This document shows, piece after piece, positions 10,909-24,181 of a DNA stretch of 64,000 bases. This stretch comes from Liquidambar formosana (lineage: Eukaryota > Streptophyta > Magnoliopsida > Saxifragales > Altingiaceae). Location: contig CM077826.1 in assembly GCA_039720395.1 (NCBI GenBank), positions 28,324,695 to 28,388,694 on the forward strand, read 5' to 3'. The position numbers and the translations under genes were made by a program. Positions within the stretch are counted from its first letter, which is position 1. The number at the start of each line of letters is the position of its first letter. A model generated the notes under the pieces. The model saw only the letters and a list, made by a program, of their open reading frames with translations, searched no databases and was not told where the DNA came from.

Positions 10909-12086
10909 AAATAACTAAGCATACTACAAGGGAATTGCAAAATGGTCCACCTGCGAAACCGTAGCTACAAAGTCTCCCATAAAATTGGACGCGTCTCTCC
11001 TTCCTCCTCATATATTCAGAGTTTATCACATGACCCGTCTTTCAAAAAAATTCTAAAGTAAAAATAAATAAAGTAAGAGAATAAAAAATCAAATGAGGAA
11101 AAAAACTCAAAGGCATTATTATGATCACTGTGCCATAATTAAATAAGGTAAAAAAATTAAAAGAAAAATAGGTAAATAAGACACTTTTAGTTGTTGTTTC
11201 CTAGAAAGCCCATTTTGCAATTTTGCCTAAAAAAATATGAACAATAACACTAGTTCACGTCGTAATCCCTTTAAGTCAGTAAGATAAGGGGCTAAAACCT
11301 TGTGATAAAATAAAATGAAAAAAAAGTCAGTAAGACACTTTAAAATAATTTGTGGCATATTAATGAACTAACAAGATAGCTAGGGTTAGGTCAGTTAAGT
11401 GCTTTTATCTCCTTACATGGTGATCCGATTTGGGCCAACATAGTCATTTTAAAGCAACTAAAAGGACAATTAGCACCCAAAAAAAAAAAAAAAAAAAATG
11501 TAGCCAAAAGGAGTGTCGAGGGTATACGAATGTGCATCAAGAATTTTGTGGTTTGGGAACAAAAGTGGCTTTAACGTTCACTAGTGCGCTCAGACTATTT
11601 ATGCATCTTTTCTAAACACTATTTCATTGCTTAAAAGAAATCATTTTGGCTTTAACAAACAGGGGAAATAAAAAAAAACAAACAAACTAGGGATTGGACT
11701 CAAATAAATGATTAACTGATTAAGTGATGAAAGGGGCATTTTGAAATTTAATAGATATTTTGATAATTTCACAATGAAGGATATTATGGTCCTTCATGCG
11801 ACCTATCTATTACATGCATTCACAAAATTCTACTCTAATTAAACAATTAATTCCAGATTTTTGGAGAACCTTCCAGACAAAGTTAACTGTATAAGAATCC
11901 TTCATAAAATCAACCAATCAAGATGGTCCTTGACGGTAAGAGCTGAGGTCTAGTGTGCGCGAGTATGTTGTCCATGGTAAAACCAACCAATCATTGCAAA
12001 AGCATATAATATAATCCAATCTATATAATCTATTTAATATATATATATATAACAGAGGAAATAAAACCTGTTGATGTCACGTGTCA

Positions 12087-12136
<50 letters not shown>

Positions 12137-12176
12137 TTCAAATCACATGCTGAATCTGTGAGCAGTAAGAGAAAAA

Positions 12177-12545
12177 GGTAAAAATTACATTTTAGTGACC
12201 GCTTTCTAATCTAATACCAAAAAAGCGATAATATCTATCAACTTATTACAAATTAACTGTATACTTAAGTAAAAATAACTATAGTTTTCTTTTTTTCATA
12301 TTAAGTTGGAAAAGAGTCACTAAAAAGTAATTTTCCCAAAAGGAAAGTTACTTTTAATGACTTTTGGAGAAATTATTTTTTAGTAATCAATTTCCAAAAT
12401 AATTTCCAACTTAATACCAAAGAGAGAATATTTTCTGCCAACTTCCTACAAATTGACTATATACATGCTTCAAAAGGACTACTAATGTTTCATGTTTGGT
12501 ATTAAGTTGAGAAGGGATCACCAAAAGGTAAATTCTCTAACTTTT
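12177..12545. repeat. Dimeric inverted-repeat element (MITE-like)
   Basis: Two homologous units (about 12200-12335 and 12385-12530) each carry AATACCAAA, a CAACTT(A/C)(T/C)TACAAATT(A/G)ACT segment and a closing TTAAGTTG(G)A(A/G)AA(G). The left end GGTAAAAATTACATTTTAGTGA and the right end CACCAAAAGGTAAATTCTC are roughly inverse. No clear target duplication is seen, so the element class is open. Confidence 0.5.
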
Positions 12546-13419
12546 CCATTTTTTTTTTTTTCACTGCTCTTTTTCATGCGGTATAGGTAGGTTAACGCTG
12601 GTGTATATTGTATATCTCTTTGTTTTTATGTGGGAGAATCAGAAAACCTACATTGTACAATGTTTAACCCAAACTTAGTAGACTATACCATATTTTTTTT
12701 GTTTTTTTTTTATAGACAATTCATTTCTCTCCAAAAAATTGAACGTATAAAACTATAAATAATTATAATCAGAAAGAGAGACAAATAGAGATAATAATGA
12801 TTAAAAAAATGTGACACACCGGAATGTGTATTAACATATCAAATTGCTTAGAAAACTATAAAAATTCTTAAAAAATTGTGCAAAGTACATTTTTGCCAAA
12901 CGAGAAATATCTCAAACCATTAGACCCAAATTAATCCCTATGATGTACAACCCACCCACAAGTCTATGCATCAACAAGGAGCCATTCCTCTGTTATATAT
13001 ATATATATATATAATTTATATTTTTCACAATATTTATTTTTACAAACCTCACCCATACAACACATAGGTTATAAACTAGTAGATATCTATAGTTTTTTAT
13101 ATAAAACTCAACTGCATATGTAGTAGATCTATTTAGTGTATTAGGCTTTCTTGTTAGGAAAATAAGAGTTTTTCTTTAAAAACTTCAATACTTTGGATCA
13201 CATGTGTGCCACATGTGCCACGTGCCTCCTACCTCAATCTTGACTAATCGTGTTTTTCATCATGTGGTGTACTAGAGAGATGTGATTGACGCATATATGA
13301 TTGACCCTTTTGGATTGACTAGATATGGGTACACGTGCATTGCATGTGAATAATATTTAAATAATAAAATATATATGAAAATTTATAAATTCTCAGATAT
13401 GTATATATATATATATACA

Positions 13420-13589
13420 GAGGTGATCCCATCAGCACGTGCTGATATAAGTTACATCAGCACTATGCATTGGGGGTTGTACCCCTTGCATTGATTCAAT
13501 GCACCTCACATCCCACTAATGCACAAGGTACAACTCCCAATGCAGGTTTTGATATAAGTTATATCAGCACGTGCTTACCTGATCATCAT

Positions 13590-13592
<3 letters not shown>
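13420..13592. mobile_element. Palindromic (TA)n-associated MITE, copy A
   Basis: This near-palindrome has arms GATATAAGTTACATCAGCAC and, inverted, GTGCTGATATAACTTATATC. It carries an inner CATTGGGGGTTGTACC facing GGTACAACTCCCAATG. Both sides are (TA)n. The same unit recurs at 40985-41255, 41303-42139 (split) and 42140-42285. Insertion into TA-repeat DNA suggests a TA-targeting MITE, but the superfamily is not proven. Confidence 0.65.
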
Positions 13593-13623
<31 letters not shown>

Positions 13624-14015
13624 CATGAAAATATAATTATTTGTTACTTTTTGTTGAAAACATAAATATCGTTTTAGAGACATATACATATATTATGTTT
13701 TTAATATATAAGTGTCTTATTAATTTAGGTCAGTAGAATGGACACTCAATACAATATGTCAAACTTTTTTCCATTGTTAGGAGTCATGGTAAGAATAGGA
13801 AGTTGATTAGGAGACATCTATAGTAATGGAGGTTACATAGAATTCATGAAGTAGACGTTATTATATTTCTTTCTTTTTCTTTTTTTTTTGTTGGAAAATA
13901 AACATTTTTAATTGTTTGATTAAATATTAGGGACAAATAAGTATTTAAAGTTTAAAATATAGGTGTAATAATCGATCAAAAGTTTTTCTAAAATAAATAC
14001 CTCTATAAGTATATA

Positions 14016-15223
14016 TCTATACTACCTATAAAAAGATGAATGTGAGAAAAACTTTTGATTGACTAATACACCCTTATTTTAATTTTTAAATACACAACTA
14101 CCCTTCTGCATATATAGGAAATATAACAATATAAAACACATACCTTAATAAGAATTCTAAAGAAACTATAATTCGTATAATAATTAAATAAAACCAAACC
14201 CAAATGGGAATTCTAAGGAAACAGAAACTATAATTTGTAAAACCCTAATAATGTTAACATATACATACAAATAGAAACATATTATAAAAATCATAAAACC
14301 CTAACACAGGAAAGAACAATTACTGCTTCCTTCTTCTGCGTCTTCTATGTGCCTTCATTGCGTCTTCTTTCTTCTGGTGCTTTGTCTGGTATGTAGTTTT
14401 CAATAAACTTTACTCATATATATAAATTATGTTTAAACATTTAAACCTCTGCCTGCATAAACATTTAAATCTTTGCTTGCATTGCATGATTGGACTTTTA
14501 AATCTCTATTTGAATTGAAAAATTAGCAAGAAAAAGAAGAGAATCAAAGACGAATCAGTTGAATGAAAATATAAAGACGCATGCTTGAACAAAAACAAAT
14601 GAAAACCCAGATTAAGAGGCCAAAAAAAAGAAAAAAAAAAAACTTGAATTGCATAAGTAAAGTTTTAAATAGCACATATAATCTTTGATTATTTTCTAAG
14701 AATTTGTATATTAGAAAAAACTTGAATTGCATTATTGAATTTTTAAATTGCAACTGTTGCATAATTTTCATATTTTGTTGAGAATTCATATATAATTTCT
14801 GATTTTTGAAAATAATCAAGTCAAATTATCAAGAAAAAGAAAAGAATAAAAAACGATTCAATTGAAGGAAAATTAAAAAAGAAGCAGGCTTGAACAAAAA
14901 CAAAACAAAACCCTAAAAAAAAAAAAAAAAAAAAAAACCATTAACGAATGCACAAGAAAAAAAGAAAATAAAAAGGGAAGGTCTAATGAACCACCAAAAA
15001 AAGTCCTTATCAAATCGTGAGGTTCATGAAACTTTGCAATATCTACCTACAAACCAAACTAAACTAAACAAAACCAAAAATAACAAAAAGAAAAGAAAAT
15101 AACTTAGATCACAACCCCAAAAAAAAAAAAGGGTTCAAAATCATTTAAAAAAAAAAAAAAAAACGTACAGGCCCAAAAAAATAAAATCACAAGCAGTAAT
15201 CTACCACGTATCAACGAAGAAAA

Positions 15224-15270
<47 letters not shown>

Positions 15271-15519
15271 AATCAGATCATACCAAAGAACCTATGTATA
15301 ATGAAGTTTCAAAAATAATTTTAAACACTATGATTTGGGAAAGATAATGAAAAAAAAATAGTAATCATATCAAAAGAAGTAAAAGATTAAGTGATCAAAG
15401 TGCTTTCATCTTATGCAAAGGCACGATAAAATTATTAAATTAAAAAAATTATTATCATTATTGAAAAAAATAATTTAACTCAAAAAAATTTACGTGCAAC
15501 GCATGTGTGGACCAACTAT
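14016..15519 (+). mobile_element. Non-autonomous Helitron, about 1.5 kb
   Basis: The 5' end is TCTATACTACCTATAAAA preceded by A. The 3' region has the small imperfect hairpin ACGTGCAACGCATGT, then CTAT at 15516-15519 followed by T. The expected terminal CTAG is altered by one base. The first 50 bp match the second copy at 46256 closely. The interior is AT-rich, with poly(A) and an (AT)n tract at 15227-15267, and no Rep/helicase sequence is present. Confidence 0.65.
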
Positions 15520-15605
15520 TAAATATAAATATACAGATAGATGTATCTTAATTGGGCCTTTTTATTTTTATTTTTGTAACGGTTGGCCTTTTCAAATTAT
15601 ATCTT

Positions 15606-16019
15606 GGGAACGGCTATTGCAACCCCCCAATCTTATCACCCCACCCCCTATCCTTTAAATTTTTAAGGTTTTATGCAAAATATAAAAGGTTTTTATGAAA
15701 ACCGACCATAAAGTCTACTAGAAAATATCATTTTGAACAATTTTGTAGAAGAAAGTTTTTCTTAAATCTATTGTTTAAATATACTTTTTAGCCATTTATA
15801 GCCTTTATTTCATTTTTTTACCAAAAAGTCTACTTAAACAATAGATTTTGGAAAAACTTTATTCTGCAAAATTGTTCAAAATGATGTTTTCTAGTGGACC
15901 AAGTAACTAGTTTTTGTAAAAACCTTTTATATTTTTCATGAAATCTTAAAAACAAAAAAGAAAAGGATAGGATTATAAGAATGGGATTATAAGAATAGGA
16001 GGTTGCAATAGCCGTTCCC
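15606..16019. mobile_element. Mutator-like palindromic MITE, 414 bp, perfect 9-bp target duplication
   Basis: The ends are GGGAACGGCTATTGCAACC on the left and its exact inverse on the right (GGTTGCAATAGCCGTTCCC). The inverted similarity continues through most of the element. The 9-bp direct repeat TTATATCTT lies at 15597-15605 and 16020-16028. There is no coding sequence. It is a clean MITE insertion about 150 bp outside the 3' end of the large Helitron. Confidence 0.85.
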
Positions 16020-16171
16020 TTATATCTTTGTAACTGTTGGGTTTTTATGTTTGGGCTTTAATGAACCATAAGCAGCTATTTTGGGTGCCTATTAATATGG
16101 GCTTTACCTTCGTTTTTTTGGGTAACAATATGGGCTTTATCTTACCCGACAAGAGAGATATATAAGTTATA

Positions 16172-16202
16172 CTAGTGAGGACTGCACGCGCAAGGCGCGT
16201 GC
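16172..16202 (-). other. Helitron 3' terminal hairpin and CTAG end
   Basis: On the minus strand GCACGCGC, loop CTT, GCGCGTGC (16202-16184) forms a perfect 8-bp GC-rich stem. Eight nucleotides later the element ends CTAG. This is the arrangement that rolling-circle Helitrons use as their transposition terminator. Confidence 0.8.
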
Positions 16203-17803
16203 CCGGTAGTTTTTGGAGGGTTAGATTTGATGTAGTGTTTTGGGATTTTTGTATTTGCATGTAATTGATTGTGTAGATAAGAGATTTATGTTAAGAAGAG
16301 TTGTTGGAAAAGTGTTAAAAGAAATCGGTTAAGTTGAATCTAGAACAAATGTTATACAGAGATTGTTGAATCTAGAGATAAATGAAATTTAATTATATGT
16401 ACATGCCAAATGTTAGAAGGTAATTGTAATAGAAATTCTAATCTGTTGATATCAACAGTAATTTTTTTATTTTGATTGTTGGTACATTTGATGCTATTTT
16501 TGAAACAACTCATTTGTAGTTGTTATGTGGGGCTTTTTCCTCAGCAGGTTCTTGAGTCTCGATGTGCCTAAAAAAACATACAAGGTATGAAGTTAGTGTA
16601 ATATATTGTTTTGCAAAATTAGTTATTAAGAATTGCAAATTGTATTGGGATGAAAAATAAAGCTAAATCATGAAGGATGTTACTTACTCTGATTTTGTAT
16701 TTGTGTAGAATATTATATGTAAATATAATTTTGCTTTCTTGTAGTCTTCTGCAATTCGAGTTTTCCTTGCTTGCCATGTGGTTGAATGGTTTTTTTGTTG
16801 ATATGGGCTTTCTTGTAGTTTTCTGCAATTCGACTTTTCCTTGCTTGCCATGTGGTTGAATGGTTTTTTTGCTGATATGGTTTTATAAATAGGTGTGCGT
16901 ATAAATATTGGTTATGGAAAATGGCTGATGCTTCTTGCATGAGCTCTTCATACTCCTTTTGGGAGTTTGAAGAGTACTGATTGTTTTATATCTTTGTCTT
17001 CAGCCAAATCAATATATTATCTATCAATATCTGCGCCCTTCTCGACCAAATCTGTGTACGAACAAATGTTAGTTCTGTTAGGTAATGTTAGATGATATTG
17101 AACAATATAAGTTTGTGATGGTTTGTTAAAATAAGTGGTTAGTGAAATTGATATAGTAAGATAAGAAGGGTAAAATATGAGTACCTTTTGTATGGTTGAG
17201 AAATGATAGACCTCTTTATGTTGTGTTAGAGGATCACTTGTGTGATATTGGTGCAGATATTGGAGCTAATGCAACTCTCTATGCCGTTCCACTGGTTTTT
17301 TGGTACAAACTTGTTGCATTAGCTCTTTTATAGGCGTATTCGTTATATAGCGCGCTGGAAAATATTTTAATGACGATAAGTTTAATGATTAGTAAAAGGA
17401 ATTATCGATGGCAAGGAAAAAGTGTAGTTGTGGAAATATTTATGAATATTATAAGTTATAAATTGTGTATGTTTGAAAAGAAGTAATATACGAACCTTGA
17501 GTGTTTGTGGAAAAACATGGCAATGATAGAGGTATGTTTTTCCACAATTCCAGTCAAGCGGCTAGAGTACATGAGAAATAGTTGGAAAAATATAAGAATG
17601 TTAGTGGTTGGAAATAGGTTTTAAAATGAGTGAATAAATGATAATTGATGTTGTAATTGAAAGAAATTTATACAGTACTAAGTTGTGAGTGATGAACAAT
17701 TACCTGTAGTAGCGTTATTAAAAATACTTTCATATAGAAAGTATTTTTATAGGTGATGCTTGAGGTACTTGCTTTTGGTAAGATTGGCAATGATAGAAGT
17801 ATG

Positions 17804-17846
<43 letters not shown>

Positions 17847-20223
17847 GGGGTCTTCATTGCTGCTGCTCGTAAGCTACAAACGAAAAAATTCAAGGAAAGA
17901 GAGTAAGTAAATAAAGGTATAATCGTAACATAGAATTGTTGGATGAAATTTATTGAAGGAAAATAAGTTAGGTCAGTTGTTAAATTTAAGTGGAGAATGG
18001 TAATAGTTATGCATATTTGGAGAATAGTTGAGGAATCTGAACGTCTGAAGAATGGTAGTATAGGTGGTGGTCTGGACTTAAGTAAAGCAATTTGAAATAG
18101 TAGATGGTCGGGTTAGCCAATTCCCTATGATTCTTGATTAAGGCTTTGTTGACTGGATTAAAGTAAGAAGACCATGACTTGATGGAAAAGGCCATAATAC
18201 AGATCTATTAAAGAAATATATTTCAAAAGTATACACATGTATACAGATGTATTGAAGCTAACCTATTTAAAAACCGAAATTATATATTAATTTAGATATA
18301 AAGTAAGTTGAATTCCCATTAAGAGTGTGTGACAGTTGGTAAGGGACAAAGGGTCCGAACATTTTCATAGCTCACTACGTCCCTCATTTGTTAAGTGCAA
18401 AGACTCAAATTGATTAATTCTTTCCATGCAGCAAATTACTTTTGATTTTAATTAATTTCCCAATGGTTTATGTGCCTTCGAATTATTTAAGAAATATGCT
18501 CATTATAAGACAGAGTAAAGGTTAAATAGTTACCAGTTTGTAGCATGGAGAGAGAGGGTATTAACAAATCCTCAGAACACTCAAGCAGCCATTTCAGCTG
18601 CGAAGTGTTGAGAAAATGCTTCTATGTGTCTATAAATGGTGTTATGGGTGGTGGATATAGTGGTACAGAAAACCTGTCTGCACTAATTAATTTGAGAATT
18701 AAAAGAAGAAGATTTAGAACTATTTTAACAAAATGGTAGAATAACGGCATGTAAAATGTTTTTGCCACTTCAAGTGAACTTAATGAGTAAGTAAAAAGAT
18801 TTTAAACGAAGAATGGTCAAAAGTGAGCAAGTGGTAGTTCATGTAGTTGCTAAACATAATGTCTTTGTGTTAAGTTTTAGATATTTCAAACTTGAGGAAA
18901 AAAGGGAGAAGAAGAAGAAATGTTGAATTTCAGTAGAAAGAATGTTTATGGTTTAATCTATACATGAATTATTGTGGAATCTTTTCACTTTAAGTCTGTT
19001 TAGAATGAAATTAATCATTAATTCTCTGTTAGTAAGTTTCAAGAATGTGCTAATTTTTTTATTTTTTCTGTAAGGACTAAAAATTGGTAATTCAGTGTTA
19101 TACTTGGCAATTGGGATGTGAATTACATCAACTGCCTTAGACAAAGATAAAGTGGAATTTAATCTTATATTTGGGAATTGGCATGTGAATTACGTCAAGT
19201 ATGAGACAAAGATATAGTGAAATTTACTAAATTTTTATCACCAAAATGGTTTTCAAACAAAATTGTCAAGGAATTAAATAAAAGCAATTTGTTACTCACG
19301 CACACACAGATATATAAATATATGTAAGAAGGTGATTAGAGGTGTGTTTTAAGGATGAGTGCTGTAATTGAGAAAGTGCTTAATGTTAAGCTGAGGTTAT
19401 TTAGATGAGAGAGTTAAGTAGGTATTCAATTTATTTTTGGAATAGGTAAAATACAAAATATAAACAAAGAAATAGAGGGAGGCATCCATGGAGAGGATTT
19501 CGGCAGATATAGAATTAGAATGGTTGAGTAAAATATAGGTAGCAAATTCATGAAGAATTGCGAATATAAAATTTTATTTGAAGAAGAGAGATTACGTGTA
19601 ATTGGTACAATATAAGAGAGAAAAGTTAGATCTATATAAATTTAATGTTTTTCAATATTGAGGTTGTAAAAATGGCAAGATTTTATTCTTTTTTTAATGT
19701 TACTTATGTGCTGTGTGTATAGAAGAATACCATGTATGTAATGAATTGGAGTAATATTATATGAATTGTTAAACAGAACATCAAAAATGTGAGCTTATAT
19801 TGAGAGATTAAAGGAAAAATAAATTATGAGTAATTGAAGGACTTACCGTGGAAGTGGGATGATCGGAGAGACTTAAACAGAGGGAGGTTAAGAAGGTTGA
19901 TTGTTAGTATGAGGGAATGGAGATGGTTCAGCAAAATGGATTGTGGGAGGTATTTGTTGGAAAAAGTGGTGGAAAAGAGTTAGGAGTTTTGAGAGAGAGT
20001 GTAGAAAAAATATGTAGAGATGAAGCAAATAAATAGAGAGGAGTAGAAGAAGGAAGAAAGTTGAGAAATCTTGTTAGATTCTTTTGTACAGAGCTGTGGA
20101 CATAGCACGTGAAGAGGAAGGGTGTTAGGGAAGTGTTTGTACGATTGGTAGTTGCGTAGGTGTTGTTTGCAATAAATGGTTATTTATTGTGTATTAGTAT
20201 TAGTTTATATATATATATATCTC

Positions 20224-20254
<31 letters not shown>

Positions 20255-21115
20255 GTTTATATATATATATGTGTGTGTTATATAATGTTTTTGTTTTGAC
20301 TATTTTGTATAAAAAAAGTAAGATGTTGTGGTTGGAAGATGTGTCATCTTGGGCAGTGGATTAAAGCAGATTCTTTGACGGGAATTGGGGGATGTTTGTC
20401 TTTTGTGTTCTTTTTTTTTGGTTCAAGTCTTTTGTGTTCTTGAGTGGCTGAGATATTGATTAAGCAGGTCTGGCGTGAAAGGTATGCTTTTTTGATAGGA
20501 TGAGATAGAGTAGGTTTCTGAAGTGTATCTTATTGTGTTGTCGTTTCAAGTCAGACTTGGTGTTGGGAGGAGGGGGGAGGAATGGAGGGGGGTCGAGCTG
20601 TGTGCGTGAAGGAGAGGCATGTGGTTATTGTTTTTTTTGTGAGAAGTGGCCAGTAGAAGCAGGAGAGGGAGTGGTTTACAAAGGGAAAAGACAAGGAGGT
20701 GTCGGCAAGGAGGTCTTGTCGTGGGTACTGCTGATGCAGTGCAATTATTTTGTACCCTTTTGCTTATTAGTTATTATTCTTTTGTTATTAAATTGTGTTG
20801 TTGTTTGAAGTGTAGGTTATGTTGTGTGAGAAACAAGCAGAGGGAGACTTAGTAATTTTGATCATTGAATGGAATTAGGGAAAAAGTAATTGCTGTTGAA
20901 ATTGTGATTAGTTTCAAGTGACGTTAATTTGAGAGATTTGCTTAGTTTGCTAATTGAAAGTAATTTATTTTGTAATAATTTTAGATTGATTTGTAGAAAG
21001 CAAATTTTATAAGTTATAGGCAAGAAAAGTCGTTAAGGTGTTTGATTGAATATTAATGAAAGAGAGAGCATTAAGAATAGGAATTATGTAGTACTTAAAA
21101 GTAGTTACTTTATAT

Positions 21116-21159
<44 letters not shown>

Positions 21160-21675
21160 ATTTATTTTTGTAAATAGAAGGTAAAAAAATCAATAATTGA
21201 AAGTTGTAGTGTATCAGTAAGGAATTGATTAAGAAATATATGGATTATAATTGTAAAATTAGAGGGTTATTCAGTAATTGTAAAAATTTCAAGAAGTAGT
21301 GCTGAGAATGAGAGTGTTATGGAAAAAAACAAAGGAAAAAAATGTAAAAAGGAGGGTAATATAAAAGACTTCTACGCAAGGATTTGGCTAGATTAGATAT
21401 ATTTACATTGCATACTTTATGAAATAGTAATTGTCCTGCATGTAGATTGTTTACATATGATTTACAAGGTTAACTGATGCTGAGTAAAAGTAATAGTTAG
21501 ATGGTGATAGCTATGTGTAGGAAAGTGTGCACAAAAAGTTGTGTGGATAAATATAAGTATTTTTCGCAAAAGAGTGGTTCTAATTTGTAGCACTATAGTT
21601 TAAAGTGGGAAAAGTAGGATGTGATAAGACTTAGCAGTGCTTTGCTATTGACAAAAAGAGTGTGGAGTGTAGTGC
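16203..21675. other. Helitron 3' spacer without recognisable genes
   Basis: This spacer is about 5.5 kb and AT-rich. It contains a direct duplication of about 75 bp (16732-16880, units holding CTTTCTTGTAGT(C/T)TTCTGCAATTCGA). It also has a 36-nt or longer T-run around 17805-17844, (TA)n with TATG near 20205-20260, and a (TG)n tract at 21119-21154. No ORF here looks coding. Confidence 0.6.
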
Positions 21676-22911
21676 CTAAGGGGGGTTAATACAGTCAGCA
21701 AACGTGAGATTCTCTTCTTCAGTGTCGGAGCTTGTAATTGCTTCTTTTTCAGTTTCTGAGTCTGAGCTTGATGAAGTGCTGTCTGGTGTTTTTGGTTCAG
21801 GTGCAATACTTTTGTCTTTGCTTTCCTTTAGGTGTGGGAGTGAAATTTGCTCCTTAGATTTGCTCTCTCTTGAATCTGCTTCAGTCAATTTCCTTGCAGC
21901 CGTGATGTCATTTGGTTGAATTTGTTCAGTATCCTCAAGTGGCTTGTCTTGGGAACACTGTGTATCTAAAGGAATTGTTTCAGCAGGTTTTTCTTCTTGT
22001 AGAATTGCTTTCCCTTTGCTTTGTTTGGCTTCTAGGAGTGGCTTTTGTTTAGATGACAGAGGTTGGTAGGTAAGACGTTGTAGTTTAGCCTCTGGAAGTG
22101 AGTGCTGTGAGCCAATGGCTTGGGAAATTGTGAACCTCTTGCTGATTGTTTCCCCAAATGAGCTTTCAGATGTCTTAACTTGGAGTAAGTATTCTTGAGT
22201 TGCAGATTTTTCAAAGAGAGTGGGATTCAGTTTAGTTGGATCCTGTAGCACAAGAAAACAAATATTGAATTTAGATCATTGTGGCATATAGGAAAAGTTT
22301 TAAAATGATATGAATATTTTGTAGTTCTTTTAAGGTATAGTGATGTTGGTTTATGGTTTTTTTGTTTGGGTTTTAGGTGTTTTGGTCAGAGAATTAGTTT
22401 GATAGGATTTTGTAAGTTCTTTTAAAGAGTATATGTATATAAGTATATATATGCTTGTATATAAACAGGTGTAAGGAGTGGTTTGGGTGATTTGCGAAAA
22501 TGAGGAAGAAGAAACTAAAAGTATGATAAAAGAAAAATCATAAATTATAGATTAATGATTTTCGTATTTTAGTTAGTAAGATAGTAAGGTATGTGTTTAA
22601 TTATTATTTAAGTACAATACTTTTTGCAGTAATTATTATTCTAATTGTACACTGCATTTATATAATTTTTTGTAGTAAAATGTTACATGTATGAAATTTT
22701 ATTAGGTTCGTAAAGTAACAAATTTTTATTAGGTGCGTAAAGTAAAAATTTTTATTAGGTGTGTGGAGAGAGAGGGCAGGGACAGAGAGATAGAGAAAGA
22801 GAGAGAGTAAATGTGAGGACCCAAGGCTTGATTTATAAGAATTTTGGGTTAGGATGTGCTAAGGTAGGTTTTCGTGAGCCTAGCACTTCTTTTTGTGTAT
22901 GTTGAGCAATA

Positions 22912-23158
22912 TAGTTGACTACAGTAACTTATAGCCGACTATATTACTAGGCAGAATTTATTTTTATGCTTGTTGAATAATTTAGTTGACTATAGTGACT
23001 TATAGTCGACTATATTATCAGGCAGAACCTCTTTTGTGCATGCTGAGAAATTTAGTTGACTATAATAAGTTATAGTCGGCTATATTGTCAGGCAGAATGT
23101 TACAATACTCAATTTGGAGAGTTTTAGTCGACTATAACTCATTATAGCCGACTATAAC
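22912..23158. repeat. Tandem repeats with TAGTCGACTA palindromes inside the solo LTR
   Basis: About four units of roughly 65-70 bp each hold TAGT(T/C)GACTA, a short spacer and TTATAG(T/C)(C/T)G(A/G)CTATA, then AGGCAGAA. Every unit is itself an inverted repeat built on TAGTCGACTA. Confidence 0.8.
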
Positions 23159-24004
23159 GCACGGATTTCAGTTTTTGGGCTAGATTTTAATGGGGTAAAA
23201 AGACCATCATACCCCTCACTTATACCCCATTTATAAACCCATCTTCTAGAGGGTTCTTCCCATCTTTCCCAGTTGAGAGAGAAAGAGAGAGAGGAAGAGA
23301 AGGAGAAAAAGGGAGAGGCTCGACGGTGGCTCGCCGGAGCGCGGTAGCCTCGATCCGATGCCGACAAGCTCGGATCTAGTGTATTTTGGCTTGATCTACA
23401 CACGTATGGTTGTGGATTTGGATTTCTTCACTCTATTTTTGAGGTAGGGGCATTTTCTCATCTTAAACCATTGATGCATGGGGGTTTTGGGTTTAAATCA
23501 TATAAAAATATATGTATTTGACATGCTTTGCATAAACATCATGCATGTGGTCATATTTTATGGGTTTTGATAAATTTTGGAAAATCTAGGGTTTTGTATT
23601 ATACCCTATTTGGTCATATGCACGTTACATTTCAAACCCTCACATGATTTGGGGTACAATGGGTTGGTTTACATACCCCCTTTTTGTTATATTCTTGTTA
23701 TTTATGAAACTCATATATGTTTAAGGGTTTAAATGGGTTGGTTTTTAAACCTATTGGACTATTTTGTGTGGTTGGAATATTGGGGGTCATTTTTATATAA
23801 CTGATTTGAAACCATTATATTGAAAATGGTTGGGAAATGATTACCATGATTTATGGAGTTATTTTATATGGTTTTCAAAGTACAAACCTATTATGTGATT
23901 TTTGGAAAATTTATATATAATTTTCCGGTTTATGTGGGAATTATGAAATTGGTAAATGAAAAGAAAAGTGTTGATGATATGGATATGGTGATGAAGGCTA
24001 CTGG

Positions 24005-24181
24005 AGACAGGATTACTGCGGTCCCAAAGGAACGGGACGTCTTGCCGTGTTTTCCTATCCTTTAGTCCTGGGCTATGTGCCCGAATAGAGGTTACTGCAG
24101 TCCCATGTAGGGATGTCTTGCCGTGTTTCCTCTTGAGGTTACTGCAGTCCCAGATAGGGATGTCTTGCCGTGTTTCCTCTT
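24005..24181. repeat. Triplicated approx. 50-bp repeat inside the solo LTR
   Basis: Three units carry TTACTGC(A/G)GTCCCA, GGGA(C/T)GTCTTGCCGTGTTT and CCTCTT-like ends. The first unit is more diverged and separated by a spacer. Confidence 0.8.

Larger units (their letters stand above)
10918..14015. other. AT-rich intergenic region with small repeats
   Basis: No gene is supported. It holds (AT)n tracts (about 12092-12127, 13001-13012, 13592-13621), poly(A) runs, the dimeric repeat at 12177-12545 and one palindromic MITE at 13420-13592. Confidence 0.6.

Noticed and set aside
13325..13350. Possible Helitron 3' hairpin (ACACGTGCATTGCATGTG)
   Set aside because: It is palindromic, but no CTRR terminus followed by T lies within the usual distance and no matching 5' end was found upstream.
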